A DNA stretch of 64,000 nucleotides, from contig NZ_JAGGLI010000010.1 in assembly GCF_017874355.1 (NCBI RefSeq), positions 22,764 to 86,763 of the forward strand, read 5' to 3'. The position numbers and the translations under genes were made by a program. Below, piece by piece: positions 45,407-52,909 of the stretch. Within the stretch, counting starts at the first letter, position 1. Each line of letters opens with the position of its first letter. Origin of the DNA: Acetoanaerobium pronyense. Its GTDB lineage: Bacteria > Bacillota > Clostridia > Peptostreptococcales > Filifactoraceae. Below the pieces are notes generated by a model that was not told the DNA's origin, ran no database searches, and was given only the letters and a program-made list of their open reading frames with translations.

Positions 45407-46562
45407 TGCTAAAGAGAAAAACCTTCTAATACTTCTGCTTTGCATAGTCCTGGGTTACTTATATTATTCATTCGTATACACTCCACAAAGAGAGGATATA
45501 CAAAATCTTCAATCTGAGAGAAATGAAAAGAAGCAAGTTTATGCACAGATGGAGGATATGCTTAGGAAGGAAGGTAATATTGACCTTGAGCTTAGGGAAA
45601 ATAGAGAGGCTATTAGGATCTTAGCTGATGACTTCTTTGGGGATATAGACCAGGAAGAAGCTATAGTGGTCCTTAGTGATTTTGCCAGGGATAGTCAAAG
45701 TGTCTTCAATAGGATGAGCTTCACAGAGCCTGCTTTTGAAAATATATTACCTGTGGAGGAAACTGAAAGCACTACTGAATCAAATCTAGAATCAGATAAT
45801 GACAATATAAGAAAAATGAGTTCTCAGATAGATTTTGAAGGAGATTATAATTCTTTGATGTCTCTCCTTAGAAATATGAAAAGTTATCCTAAAAATATAC
45901 TATCTACTAATATGAATATAAATTCAGATGAAGATGGAAATCTAAATGGAAATATAGCCATGGACTTTTACAGCGTTCTTAGTGTAGATAAGTATATAGA
46001 GCCTAAGGATAGTATATTAAGCTCGAGGTATATAGGAAGTTCATCTCAGTTAAATCCATTTAACTCATATCTATGGGCAAGAACAAGAAGCACTGGTTCT
46101 AGTGGACAAGTTGCATCAGGTAGACCTAGTAGTTTAGGACTTGCTACAGTAGGTTCCCAAGGAAGCTACACAGTTAATACTGAAACAGGACAAAACAATA
46201 TTCATACTTTATATGGAGGTGGAGCGACGAAGGATACTGTTATAATTAGTCCTACAAAAACTGAGGAAGTCGTAGAGAATAAAACTCCTGCAAGTCTAGA
46301 CAGATATTCTATACAAATGATAGCTTTTGATAAGGAGACAGTGGCTCAAAACTATATTTATATACTAGATAAGCAAATGGTAAAGGATGCTTATTATATT
46401 AAAAATGGACTTTATGTAGTATATGTTGGGATGTACAATTCCTTTGTAGAGGCTTTAAATGACCTTGAGAGCCTCAAAAGATATTCAAAGGATGCTTATA
46501 TAGTAAAACTTGATGAAAGTCAAATAAAGTCATACGAGGACTATAAAAAAGTAAATAATTAA
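45396..46562 (+). CDS. pilO: PilO-type protein with C-terminal SPOR domain
   Basis: 388 residues. The first 210 residues follow the PilO plan: one membrane helix at about 9-28 (NLLILLLCIVLGYLYYSFVY), a coiled-coil, then a ferredoxin-like domain (SSQIDFEGDYNSLMSLLRNM). A Ser/Gly-rich linker at about 215-300 leads to a SPOR domain at about 304-373 (YSIQMIAFDKET, then YYIKNGLYVVYVGMYNSF, ending KDAYIVKL). SPOR domains bind peptidoglycan stripped of stem peptides. PilO proteins do not normally carry one, so this copy may anchor the pilus machine to the cell wall. Last gene of the operon, followed by a terminator. Confidence 0.86.
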   Translation: MKISAKEKNLLILLLCIVLGYLYYSFVYTPQREDIQNLQSERNEKKQVYAQMEDMLRKEGNIDLELRENREAIRILADDFFGDIDQEEAIVVLSDFARDSQSVFNRMSFTEPAFENILPVEETESTTESNLESDNDNIRKMSSQIDFEGDYNSLMSLLRNMKSYPKNILSTNMNINSDEDGNLNGNIAMDFYSVLSVDKYIEPKDSILSSRYIGSSSQLNPFNSYLWARTRSTGSSGQVASGRPSSLGLATVGSQGSYTVNTETGQNNIHTLYGGGATKDTVIISPTKTEEVVENKTPASLDRYSIQMIAFDKETVAQNYIYILDKQMVKDAYYIKNGLYVVYVGMYNSFVEALNDLESLKRYSKDAYIVKLDESQIKSYEDYKKVNN

Positions 46563-46570
46563 GACATATA

Positions 46571-46602
46571 AAAAAGCTAAGGATTAATTTCCCTAGCTTT
46601 TA
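46571..46602. terminator. Bidirectional terminator of the pilus operon and the transglycosylase gene
   Basis: AAAAGCTAAGG pairs with CCCTAGCTTTT (one mismatch) around a 9-base loop, with T-rich flanks on both strands. Confidence 0.85.
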
Positions 46603-46606
46603 CTTT

Positions 46607-47320
46607 TTAGTAATTTTTTACAAACTCTTTGATAGTATTTAGTCTACCATATACAAGATTTTCGTATTTTTTAGAGTAGTTGCCCTTGTTTACTCTTGTA
46701 GTACCTTGATTGTAGGCGCTAAGAGCTTTTCTTACATCTCCGCCATATGAGTTTATATGACGTGCAAGGTAGCTTACTCCAAACTCGATATTTTTGTCTG
46801 AATTTAGCAAATCTGATGTTGACAGACCATTTGCTCTTCCAGTGTTTGCGTGAATCTGCATTATACCATAACAGTTGTTGTATATGGTTTGAGGATTGAA
46901 GGTGCTTTCTACCCACATTACAGCAACTATAAGGTCTTTGTCTACGCCGTATGTACTGCTTGTTCTTGAAACTGACTTCATTATATTGTCTATAGCTGTG
47001 TTATTTAATTTACTGTTTTTACTTGCAATAAATGCCTTTAGGGCATCAGTTTCTTTAGAGTCATTACTTGAAGCTGGAACTTTCTTTTCTTCTATTACTT
47101 CTTCTGGAACTTCCGGTGATAAAAGCATTTGATACGACTGGTAGTATATATTTAAAGTTTCACTAGGGTCGCTACTTTCACTATTGTTAAATATGGAAGA
47201 TCTGATCTCTAAGAATGTTTCTAGGGCATCGCTTGTACTTTCTCCATCTTGAGCAAATGCTACAGCTGGGGATGATGCGAACATCATAAGAAAAGCAAAG
47301 ACTATGACTAACTTTCTCAT
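46607..47320 (-). CDS. Secreted lytic transglycosylase (SLT family)
   Basis: 237 residues. A signal peptide ends near residue 23 (VAFAQ). A low-complexity Ser/Glu linker follows, then an SLT domain from about 105. The catalytic Glu is in VMWVESTFNPQ, with YGIMQIH, GVSYLARHINSYGG and ALSAYNQGTTRV as family motifs. It cleaves peptidoglycan glycan strands to 1,6-anhydro ends. Lying tail-to-tail with the pilus operon, it may open the wall for pili, which is inference. Its upstream region has a WalR-like box and a good promoter, as expected for a wall hydrolase gene. Confidence 0.93.
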   Translation of the reverse strand: MRKLVIVFAFLMMFASSPAVAFAQDGESTSDALETFLEIRSSIFNNSESSDPSETLNIYYQSYQMLLSPEVPEEVIEEKKVPASSNDSKETDALKAFIASKNSKLNNTAIDNIMKSVSRTSSTYGVDKDLIVAVMWVESTFNPQTIYNNCYGIMQIHANTGRANGLSTSDLLNSDKNIEFGVSYLARHINSYGGDVRKALSAYNQGTTRVNKGNYSKKYENLVYGRLNTIKEFVKNY

Positions 47321-47379
47321 ACTTCATCTCCTTCTTTTTTTGTAATATTCAGCCAATGTCCATGGCCAAGTATTTTAAC

Positions 47380-47408
47380 ATTATATAGCAAAAAAAGGAG
47401 AGAAACAA
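47380..47408 (-). promoter_or_regulatory. Promoter of the lytic transglycosylase gene
   Basis: On the minus strand TTGTTT (47403-47408) and TATAAT (47380-47385) are 17 bases apart, about 60 bases upstream of the start codon. Confidence 0.6.
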
Positions 47409-47425
47409 CACTTTTTGACAAAAAA

Positions 47426-47442
47426 GTTACAGAAAAGTTACA
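47426..47442 (-). promoter_or_regulatory. WalR (YycF)-like binding box
   Basis: On the minus strand the sequence is TGTAAC-TTTTC-TGTAAC, an exact fit to the WalR consensus TGTWAH-N5-TGTWAH. It lies 17 bases upstream of the -35 of the lytic transglycosylase promoter, a position suited to activation. WalR commonly controls wall hydrolases in Firmicutes. Confidence 0.6.
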
Positions 47443-47572
47443 GAAAATTCAGGGTAGTGTTCTCAAGTTCGCCTATATACACATTCTTAGAGTGTTACAA
47501 GTTGTAACTTTTTTTGAAATTTTTTTAAAAAGAATCAATTTTTATTAACAAAAAAATCTAGTATAGGACATT

Positions 47573-48580
47573 TTAAATCCCTTTTAAAAGAATTACTATT
47601 TCATTAAGATTAGATTTTTTTAGTTCTAAAGTTTCAAATACAGCTAAAGCCTCATCTTGTTTTTCTCCAAAGGCTCTTGATACATAGGTTTTTGCTTCTT
47701 CAAGTTTTAAGACTCTTTTAGTAAGGGATGAGTTTAAATCCTCAATAATTCCAAGCTCTACTGCTAGATTTTTTATTTCTTGCTCAGATGCATAGTAAGA
47801 GCCTGTTTTTACATAAAGAAGGTTATTTAAAAACTCAAGTGGAAGCATATCCTCAGGGTCTGAAAGAACAAAGGGAGTAGGCTTCTTAGCAACTTCATTC
47901 GAAGGTTGGCTTATAAGCTCTGAAATTGTGACAAGCTCATAACCCTTATTTTTTAAGTCTTTTATCATACCATCTAATGACGCAGCTGTGTTCAGTCCTG
48001 GAAGGGTATGCATTAGGACTATTTTTCCGTTTCCGGCATTAGAAACTACATGTCTTCTGATGGAATCTGATGAGATTTTTTTCCAATCATTAGTATCTAT
48101 ACTCCACATCACTGTATAGCCAAATCCTGCTTCAGAGGCTGCTTTTAGTACATTAGAGTTATAGCTTCCATATGGAGGTCTAAAGTACGGCTTCATATCT
48201 TCACCTGTGGCTTTTTTAAATGCTTCGGCAGATGAACTTATTTCTCTAACCATTCTTTCCCTTGATATTTTTCTAAAATCAGGATGATTATAAGAGTGGT
48301 TTCCAACCTCGTGTCCCCTATCTAGGATTTCCTTCATTAGCTCAGGATTTTTTGCTATAAAATCCCCAGTAGGAAAGAAGGTTCCTCTCACTTCATGACT
48401 CTCCATTATTGTCATTACCCTTCTTACATTTTCGGTTGAACCTCCATCATCAAATGTCAGTGACATTTTAGGTGATGAGGCGTTTCCACGATTTATAATC
48501 CTAGAAGATGCCAAGGAAGGTGATGAGGATACTATCAAAATAAGGGAAAGAACTAGTCCAAGCTTTAAATGATTTTTCAT
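47573..48580 (-). CDS. Secreted polysaccharide deacetylase (CE4/NodB)
   Basis: 335 residues. A signal peptide ends near residue 25 (SLASS). The NodB domain runs from about 38 to 225: LTFDDGG with the catalytic Asp and metal Asp, HSYNHPDF with the metal histidines, RPPYGSYN and IVLMHTLPG. These enzymes N-deacetylate peptidoglycan or other N-acetylated glycans. The C-terminal 90 residues are helical with no recognised domain. The ATG at 48580 is chosen because AAAGGAG lies 6 bases upstream; an ATG 14 codons earlier has no site. It neighbours other wall-active genes but has its own unit. Confidence 0.92.
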   Translation of the reverse strand: MKNHLKLGLVLSLILIVSSSPSLASSRIINRGNASSPKMSLTFDDGGSTENVRRVMTIMESHEVRGTFFPTGDFIAKNPELMKEILDRGHEVGNHSYNHPDFRKISRERMVREISSSAEAFKKATGEDMKPYFRPPYGSYNSNVLKAASEAGFGYTVMWSIDTNDWKKISSDSIRRHVVSNAGNGKIVLMHTLPGLNTAASLDGMIKDLKNKGYELVTISELISQPSNEVAKKPTPFVLSDPEDMLPLEFLNNLLYVKTGSYYASEQEIKNLAVELGIIEDLNSSLTKRVLKLEEAKTYVSRAFGEKQDEALAVFETLELKKSNLNEIVILLKGI

Positions 48581-48684
48581 AAAAGTCTCCTTTACTATCT
48601 TATGTCTAATACTTTCATACATATAATTATATCATTTTAAAATGGGTATTAATTTACGAAAATATGAAATAAGGGAGGCAGGTT

Positions 48685-49252
48685 ATGAAGGGATATATAG
48701 GGCTTGATATAGGCGGTACTAAGATACTAGGAGCTCTTTTTGATAAAAATGGAAAAGTTATAAAATTAGAGATTTTAATTTAAAAAAAATGAAGGGGCAT
48801 TTTGCGGTTGTCATGGCAAAGGCTGCCTTGAAGCATACTCTTCAAAGACTGGCATACAAAAGGAGATAATAGAGCAAATCAAAAAGGGAAGAAAAACTGC
48901 CCTCAAGGAATATTTAGAGGAAGATGGAGATATAATTAAAAGCTCTAGCCTTGAGAAGGCATATGAAGATAAGGATGAGCTCTGCGTAGAGGTAATAGAT
49001 AGGGCTTGCTACTATCTTGGAATAGCTACAGGGAGCCTTATTAATATATTAAACCCTGACCTTATAATATTTGGTGGAGGAATAATGGAATCTATGGGAA
49101 AAGAGCTTCTTCCTCTAATAGAAAAAGAAGCCCGTAGACATACTATGCCCGGACTTCTTGATAGTGTAGACTTTGAGCTTTCCCATCTAAGTTATGACGC
49201 TGGAATCATAGGGGCGTACCACTTGATTAAAGACGCACTAGATGTAGATTAA
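48685..49252 (+). pseudogene. ROK-family sugar kinase pseudogene (internal deletion)
   Basis: An ATG at 48685 opens with GYIGLDIGGTKILGALFD, the phosphate-binding N-terminus of ROK kinases, and stops after 32 codons. From 48779 another frame continues as FCGCHGKGCLEAYSS, the ROK zinc motif, through INILNPDLIIFGGGI to a normal end at 49252. About 120-130 codons between them, including the ENDAN-type active site, are missing, and the frame is shifted. The gene is therefore broken. The good AGGGAGG site before the ATG suggests it was once expressed. Lost kinase activity is certain if the sequence is correct. Confidence 0.85.
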
Positions 49253-50577
49253 TCATATATAAGATAGTTTTTTCTTAGCTCTTTGAATCTTTGAACCTCT
49301 GCCTGATAGCTAGCAACTATTTGGTCCCCAGTTCGCTTATTTAAAAGATCCTTTCCAAATCTAGCTCCACCCATGTTTTTTTCAAACATTGGAATCACGC
49401 CGTTTTTTTCTATAGGAACTGTTAGAGGCTTTTGGAGGTTTGCAGTTGATAGTATATAAACACCTGTGAGTGCAGGGTTAAACGCATGATAGTCTGTAAC
49501 ACTTAGCTTCACTCCGCCCCTATCTCCTTTTACTTCAGGAATGAATACTATTCCAGGGAGATTGTGGGCGTTTAGTGCGTTTGCAAGGGCGTTGCTATCA
49601 TAGCCTTTTCCTCCAACCCATGTAAATTTGTCGCCTTGCCCCATTCCAGTACCATCACCTATACCAGTTGCCATATAGGCAAAGGCCGACTCTATGTTAG
49701 GAATATTTGGTGATGTCTGTACAAATGGAAGACCAGTATCTTGCCATATCATATTGCGGCTGTAGTTTTTCATAGGCACTATCTTTACATCTGCCCCGAT
49801 ATTTCTGTTAAAAAAAAGTGCAAGCTCTCCTGCTGTCATGCCGTGAGCCATTGGCATATTGTCTACTCCAACAAATGTCTTATACTTGTCTTCAAGGACA
49901 TACCCCTCGACATTTAATCCACCCACAGGGTTTGGCCTATCTAGTACCACTATAGTTTTGCCGTTTTCCTTGGCAGCTATCATTGCGTAGTTGAGGGTAG
50001 ACATATAGGTATAGGTTCTAGAGCCAATGTCTTGCATATCGAATATAAGTACATCTACGTTACTTAGCATCTGAGGAGATGGCTTTCTGGTTTTTCCATA
50101 AAGACTATATACAGGAAGGTTGAGAGTAGTATCCGTATAAGAATCAACGTAGGCTCCAGCTACAGCCTTGCCATCAAGTCCATGCTCTGGTGAGTATATG
50201 GATGTAAGATTAGCCCCATTATATCTGTAAAGTATATCTACTGTTCTTTCAAGCTTTGAGTTCACCCCTGTATGATTTGTAATCAGGCCAACTCTTTTTC
50301 CGTCTATAAGATGAGAATACTCTGTCAGTAGTCTTTCATTTCCAAGTACGGTGCTATATAAAGGTATATCATCTTTTGATGTATTGGAATCTTTAAGTGG
50401 TAAATCTTCTGCTATAGTAGTCTCTAATGCCTTAGCGTTTAAAAAAGCTCTAAGGGTGCCAAAGTATTCGCTTCCTTCATAGGACGATGCAAAAGAAATA
50501 CTTGAAAATCCAATTAACGATATTGTTAAAAGTGCTATTATCCTTTTAATTTTAATCACTCCCAAACTGTAAATCAT
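49249..50577 (-). CDS. namZ: NamZ-type exo-beta-N-acetylmuramidase (DUF1343)
   Basis: 442 residues in the longest frame. An N-terminal hydrophobic segment (IIALLTISLIGFSSISFA) looks like a signal peptide. The DUF1343/NamZ domain has VGLITNHTG, IYSPEHGLDG, DVLIFDMQDIGSRTYTYMST, VVLDRPNPVGG, MPMAHGMTAGELALFFN and LPFVQTSPNIP. NamZ releases terminal MurNAc from peptidoglycan fragments. An upstream ATG (50577) has no ribosome site. GGGAGTG within the frame lies 8 bases before an ATT at 50548-50550, which would start directly at the signal peptide; GTG 50557-50559 is the other option. Its 3' end overlaps the ROK pseudogene by 4 bases. Confidence 0.88.
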   Translation of the reverse strand: MIYSLGVIKIKRIIALLTISLIGFSSISFASSYEGSEYFGTLRAFLNAKALETTIAEDLPLKDSNTSKDDIPLYSTVLGNERLLTEYSHLIDGKRVGLITNHTGVNSKLERTVDILYRYNGANLTSIYSPEHGLDGKAVAGAYVDSYTDTTLNLPVYSLYGKTRKPSPQMLSNVDVLIFDMQDIGSRTYTYMSTLNYAMIAAKENGKTIVVLDRPNPVGGLNVEGYVLEDKYKTFVGVDNMPMAHGMTAGELALFFNRNIGADVKIVPMKNYSRNMIWQDTGLPFVQTSPNIPNIESAFAYMATGIGDGTGMGQGDKFTWVGGKGYDSNALANALNAHNLPGIVFIPEVKGDRGGVKLSVTDYHAFNPALTGVYILSTANLQKPLTVPIEKNGVIPMFEKNMGGARFGKDLLNKRTGDQIVASYQAEVQRFKELRKNYLIYD

Positions 50578-50811
50578 AAGTATATTATTATCATAAATTC
50601 TAAAAATAAATTGACCATCAAAACTCGCTTTTATTATGTTTATAAGCTTATATTACCACTTTAAAAGGTAGGTAGATATTAAATATTGTTTACAGTATAA
50701 TCCAGCCTCTAGATTAAAAATATTTTTTAATATTAATTAACGCAATGGCTTTTTTAGAGGAGAATCAATTATTTCATTAGGTTTATTCATATCACATATG
50801 GGTAAACAAAA

Positions 50812-50835
50812 TATAAGAAGAGACGTCTTCTTATA
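50812..50835. promoter_or_regulatory. Perfect 10-base palindrome upstream of the baeRF-type gene
   Basis: TATAAGAAGA (50812-50821), a GACG loop, TCTTCTTATA (50826-50835). It ends 32 bases before the ATG and is not followed by a T-run, so it is not a terminator. It could be an operator or a 5'-end hairpin. The rest of 50578-50811 is AT-rich, with a TATAAT at 50696 and no gene. Confidence 0.5.
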
Positions 50836-50867
50836 AAACGATACACAAAAGCTTAGGAGGTTAAACT

Positions 50868-52019
50868 ATGGAAGTGATTAGAATTGATGATTTAAGATAC
50901 CTTATTGAAAACAACAAACAGCCCTCCATTAGTATGTATATGCCGACAGAGCCAGGTGATAAGGACAAAAACAGAATCATGTTTAAAAACTCAATTTCAA
51001 AGGCTAAAGATATGGCCAAAGAAAAGGGATTTGACACTACAAATCTAGAAAAGTCAATCAAGCCATTTATGACAATGGCTGAAGATTTAGAATTCCTTGT
51101 AGGCCAAAGAGAAGGCCTTGCAGTTTTTATAAATGATGAAGGTGCTAAGGTGTTTAGATTGCCCCACAAATTCCAAGAGGCAGTGATGGTGGACAAGATA
51201 TTCCATATCAAGCCTCTGATGCCTATTATTACAGAGGATGCGGATTTTTTTATACTACAGCTTAGCAAAAATAAAATCAAGCTCTATGAGGCAGATAGGT
51301 TTGAAATTAAGGAAATAGAAATCGAAGGACTTCCAAAAAATATGGATGATGCCCTTCAATATGATATATCTCAGATTCATTTCGGAAAAATACCTCAAAA
51401 AACTGGTTCAGTTGGTCAAAACAGTATATCTACCTATCATGGACACGGCATAGGAGATGAAACAGAAAAGGAATTTACATTGAGATTCTGTCAGGTAATA
51501 GAAAAATATATATCAGGGTATATAAAAGGAAAAAATAAGCCCCTTATTATAGCGGCTGTAGATTATGTACAGTCTATATATAAGGAAGCGAGTTCTTTTG
51601 AAAATATACTTCCAAAAGGAATATCTGGAAATCCTGATATGATGACACCTGATGAGCTTAGAAAAGAGGGTTGGGAAATCATAAGACCTGAATTTTTAAA
51701 CTATATAAATGAAGCTAAAAAGCTTTATGGAAATATGTCAGGCAGTGACAAGGTATCTGAGTCTATACATGAAATAGTAAAGGCCTCAAGATTCCAAAGA
51801 ATTGACACTTTATTTTTATCTATGGATGCCCCTGAAATACTTGGAGTATATGATGAAGAAAACAACCTAGTAAACTCAGATAATCCTTCAGATGAAAAGG
51901 CAGAAGACTTAATTGGTATGTCTGTAAGGCAGACTCTTTTAAACGGTGGTAAGATATATTATATTCCTCAGGACGAGATGCCTAACAAAAATCATATAGG
52001 TGCTATATTAAGATTCTAA
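50868..52019 (+). CDS. baeRF-type protein (archaeo-eukaryotic release factor-like)
   Basis: 383 residues, soluble. The order of segments fits bacterial homologues of archaeal/eukaryotic release factor domains: SISMYMPTEPGDKDKNR near residue 23, LAVFINDEGAKVFRLP, a middle FFILQLSKNKIKLYEAD strand typical of the aRF1/Pelota middle domain, STYHGHGIGDETEKEF, and KPLIIAAVDYVQSIYKEAS. These proteins are thought to act on ribosomes or peptidyl-tRNA, but biochemical roles are largely unproven. No GGQ motif is seen. AGGAGG lies upstream of the ATG and a terminator follows, so it is a single-gene unit. Confidence 0.8.
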   Translation: MEVIRIDDLRYLIENNKQPSISMYMPTEPGDKDKNRIMFKNSISKAKDMAKEKGFDTTNLEKSIKPFMTMAEDLEFLVGQREGLAVFINDEGAKVFRLPHKFQEAVMVDKIFHIKPLMPIITEDADFFILQLSKNKIKLYEADRFEIKEIEIEGLPKNMDDALQYDISQIHFGKIPQKTGSVGQNSISTYHGHGIGDETEKEFTLRFCQVIEKYISGYIKGKNKPLIIAAVDYVQSIYKEASSFENILPKGISGNPDMMTPDELRKEGWEIIRPEFLNYINEAKKLYGNMSGSDKVSESIHEIVKASRFQRIDTLFLSMDAPEILGVYDEENNLVNSDNPSDEKAEDLIGMSVRQTLLNGGKIYYIPQDEMPNKNHIGAILRF

Positions 52020-52030
52020 TAGAATCAGAC

Positions 52031-52067
52031 AAAAAACTAGGAAAAATATATTTTTCCTAGTTTTTTT
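52031..52067 (+). terminator. Intrinsic terminator
   Basis: The stem AAAAACTAGGAAAA with TTTTTCCTAGTTTTT and a short loop is followed by T-rich sequence, at the end of the baeRF-type gene. Confidence 0.9.
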
Positions 52068-52071
52068 AGTG

Positions 52072-52099
52072 TATAATATGACTACGCAGTCACATTATA
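52072..52099. promoter_or_regulatory. 12-base dyad, possible operator of the ABC efflux operon
   Basis: TATAATATGACT (52072-52083), ACGC, AGTCACATTATA (52088-52099), with one mismatch. It contains a TATAAT and lies about 105 bases before the ABC operon. This looks like a repressor site over a promoter, but no regulator gene is adjacent. Confidence 0.5.
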
Positions 52100-52204
52100 T
52101 CTGATAATTTAGAAAATATATTTTTGAGGACTTTAGGATTTAGGATAAACGGGTATTAATTAAAAAATAATCAGCTCAAATAATACATAGAAAGGAGCTC
52201 ATTT

Positions 52205-52909
52205 ATGGGAGTTCTTGTAAAAGGGGAAAATGTATCGAAGGTCTATAAAATGGGGGAAGTGGATATATATGCTCTTTCATCGGTGAGCTTTGAGATATAT
52301 GATAGTGAGCTTCTTGTAATACTAGGACCTTCAGGCTCAGGAAAGAGTACCCTGCTGAATATAGTGGGAGGTATGGATACTCTTACATCTGGAGAGCTTT
52401 ACTACAGGGAAAAGGCGCTACATAAGGGCGGAAGAAGACTCCTTACAGAGTATAGAAGGGATGCTGTAGGATTTGTATTTCAATTTTATAATCTTATGCC
52501 AAATCTTACTGCCATAGAAAATGTAGATCTTGCGAGAGAGATATCTCAAAGTCCTCTAAATGCAGAGCAGATGCTCGATAGTGTAGGACTCCTTGCTAGA
52601 AAAGACCATTTTCCGGCTCAGCTTTCAGGAGGAGAGCAGCAAAGGGTTGCAATAGCAAGAGCACTTGCAAAAAATCCTGAGATACTCCTTTGCGATGAGC
52701 CTACAGGGGCACTTGATTCTACTTCAAGCAGAGAGGTGCTAAAAATACTTAGAAAGTTTTCAACTGAGTTTAAAAAAACAGTAATCATCATCACCCATGA
52801 GGCATCTATAGCAAACATGGCAGACAGGGTAATGTATATCAGGGATGGAAAAATAGAAAAAATAGTAAAAAACGAAAATCCGATTGGAGCAGATGAGGTG
52901 GTTTTATGA
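52205..52909 (+). CDS. ABC transporter ATP-binding protein (MacB/LolD type)
   Basis: 234 residues with all ABC motifs: Walker A LGPSGSGKST, Q-loop VFQFYNLMPNLTAIENV, signature LSGGEQQRVAIARAL, Walker B LLCDEPTGALDS and the switch His in IIITHEASIA. VFQFYNL and SGGEQQ place it with the ATPases that partner FtsX-type permeases. It drives the permease encoded by the next gene, whose ATG overlaps its TGA. AAGGAG lies upstream of the ATG. First gene of a three-gene ATPase-permease-adaptor operon. Confidence 0.95.
   Translation: MGVLVKGENVSKVYKMGEVDIYALSSVSFEIYDSELLVILGPSGSGKSTLLNIVGGMDTLTSGELYYREKALHKGGRRLLTEYRRDAVGFVFQFYNLMPNLTAIENVDLAREISQSPLNAEQMLDSVGLLARKDHFPAQLSGGEQQRVAIARALAKNPEILLCDEPTGALDSTSSREVLKILRKFSTEFKKTVIIITHEASIANMADRVMYIRDGKIEKIVKNENPIGADEVVL

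Noticed and set aside
48790..48869. Short ATG frame beginning MKGHFAVVMAKAAL
   Set aside because: It is the wrong frame of the ROK pseudogene; the frame with CGCHGKGCLEAYSS is the family frame.
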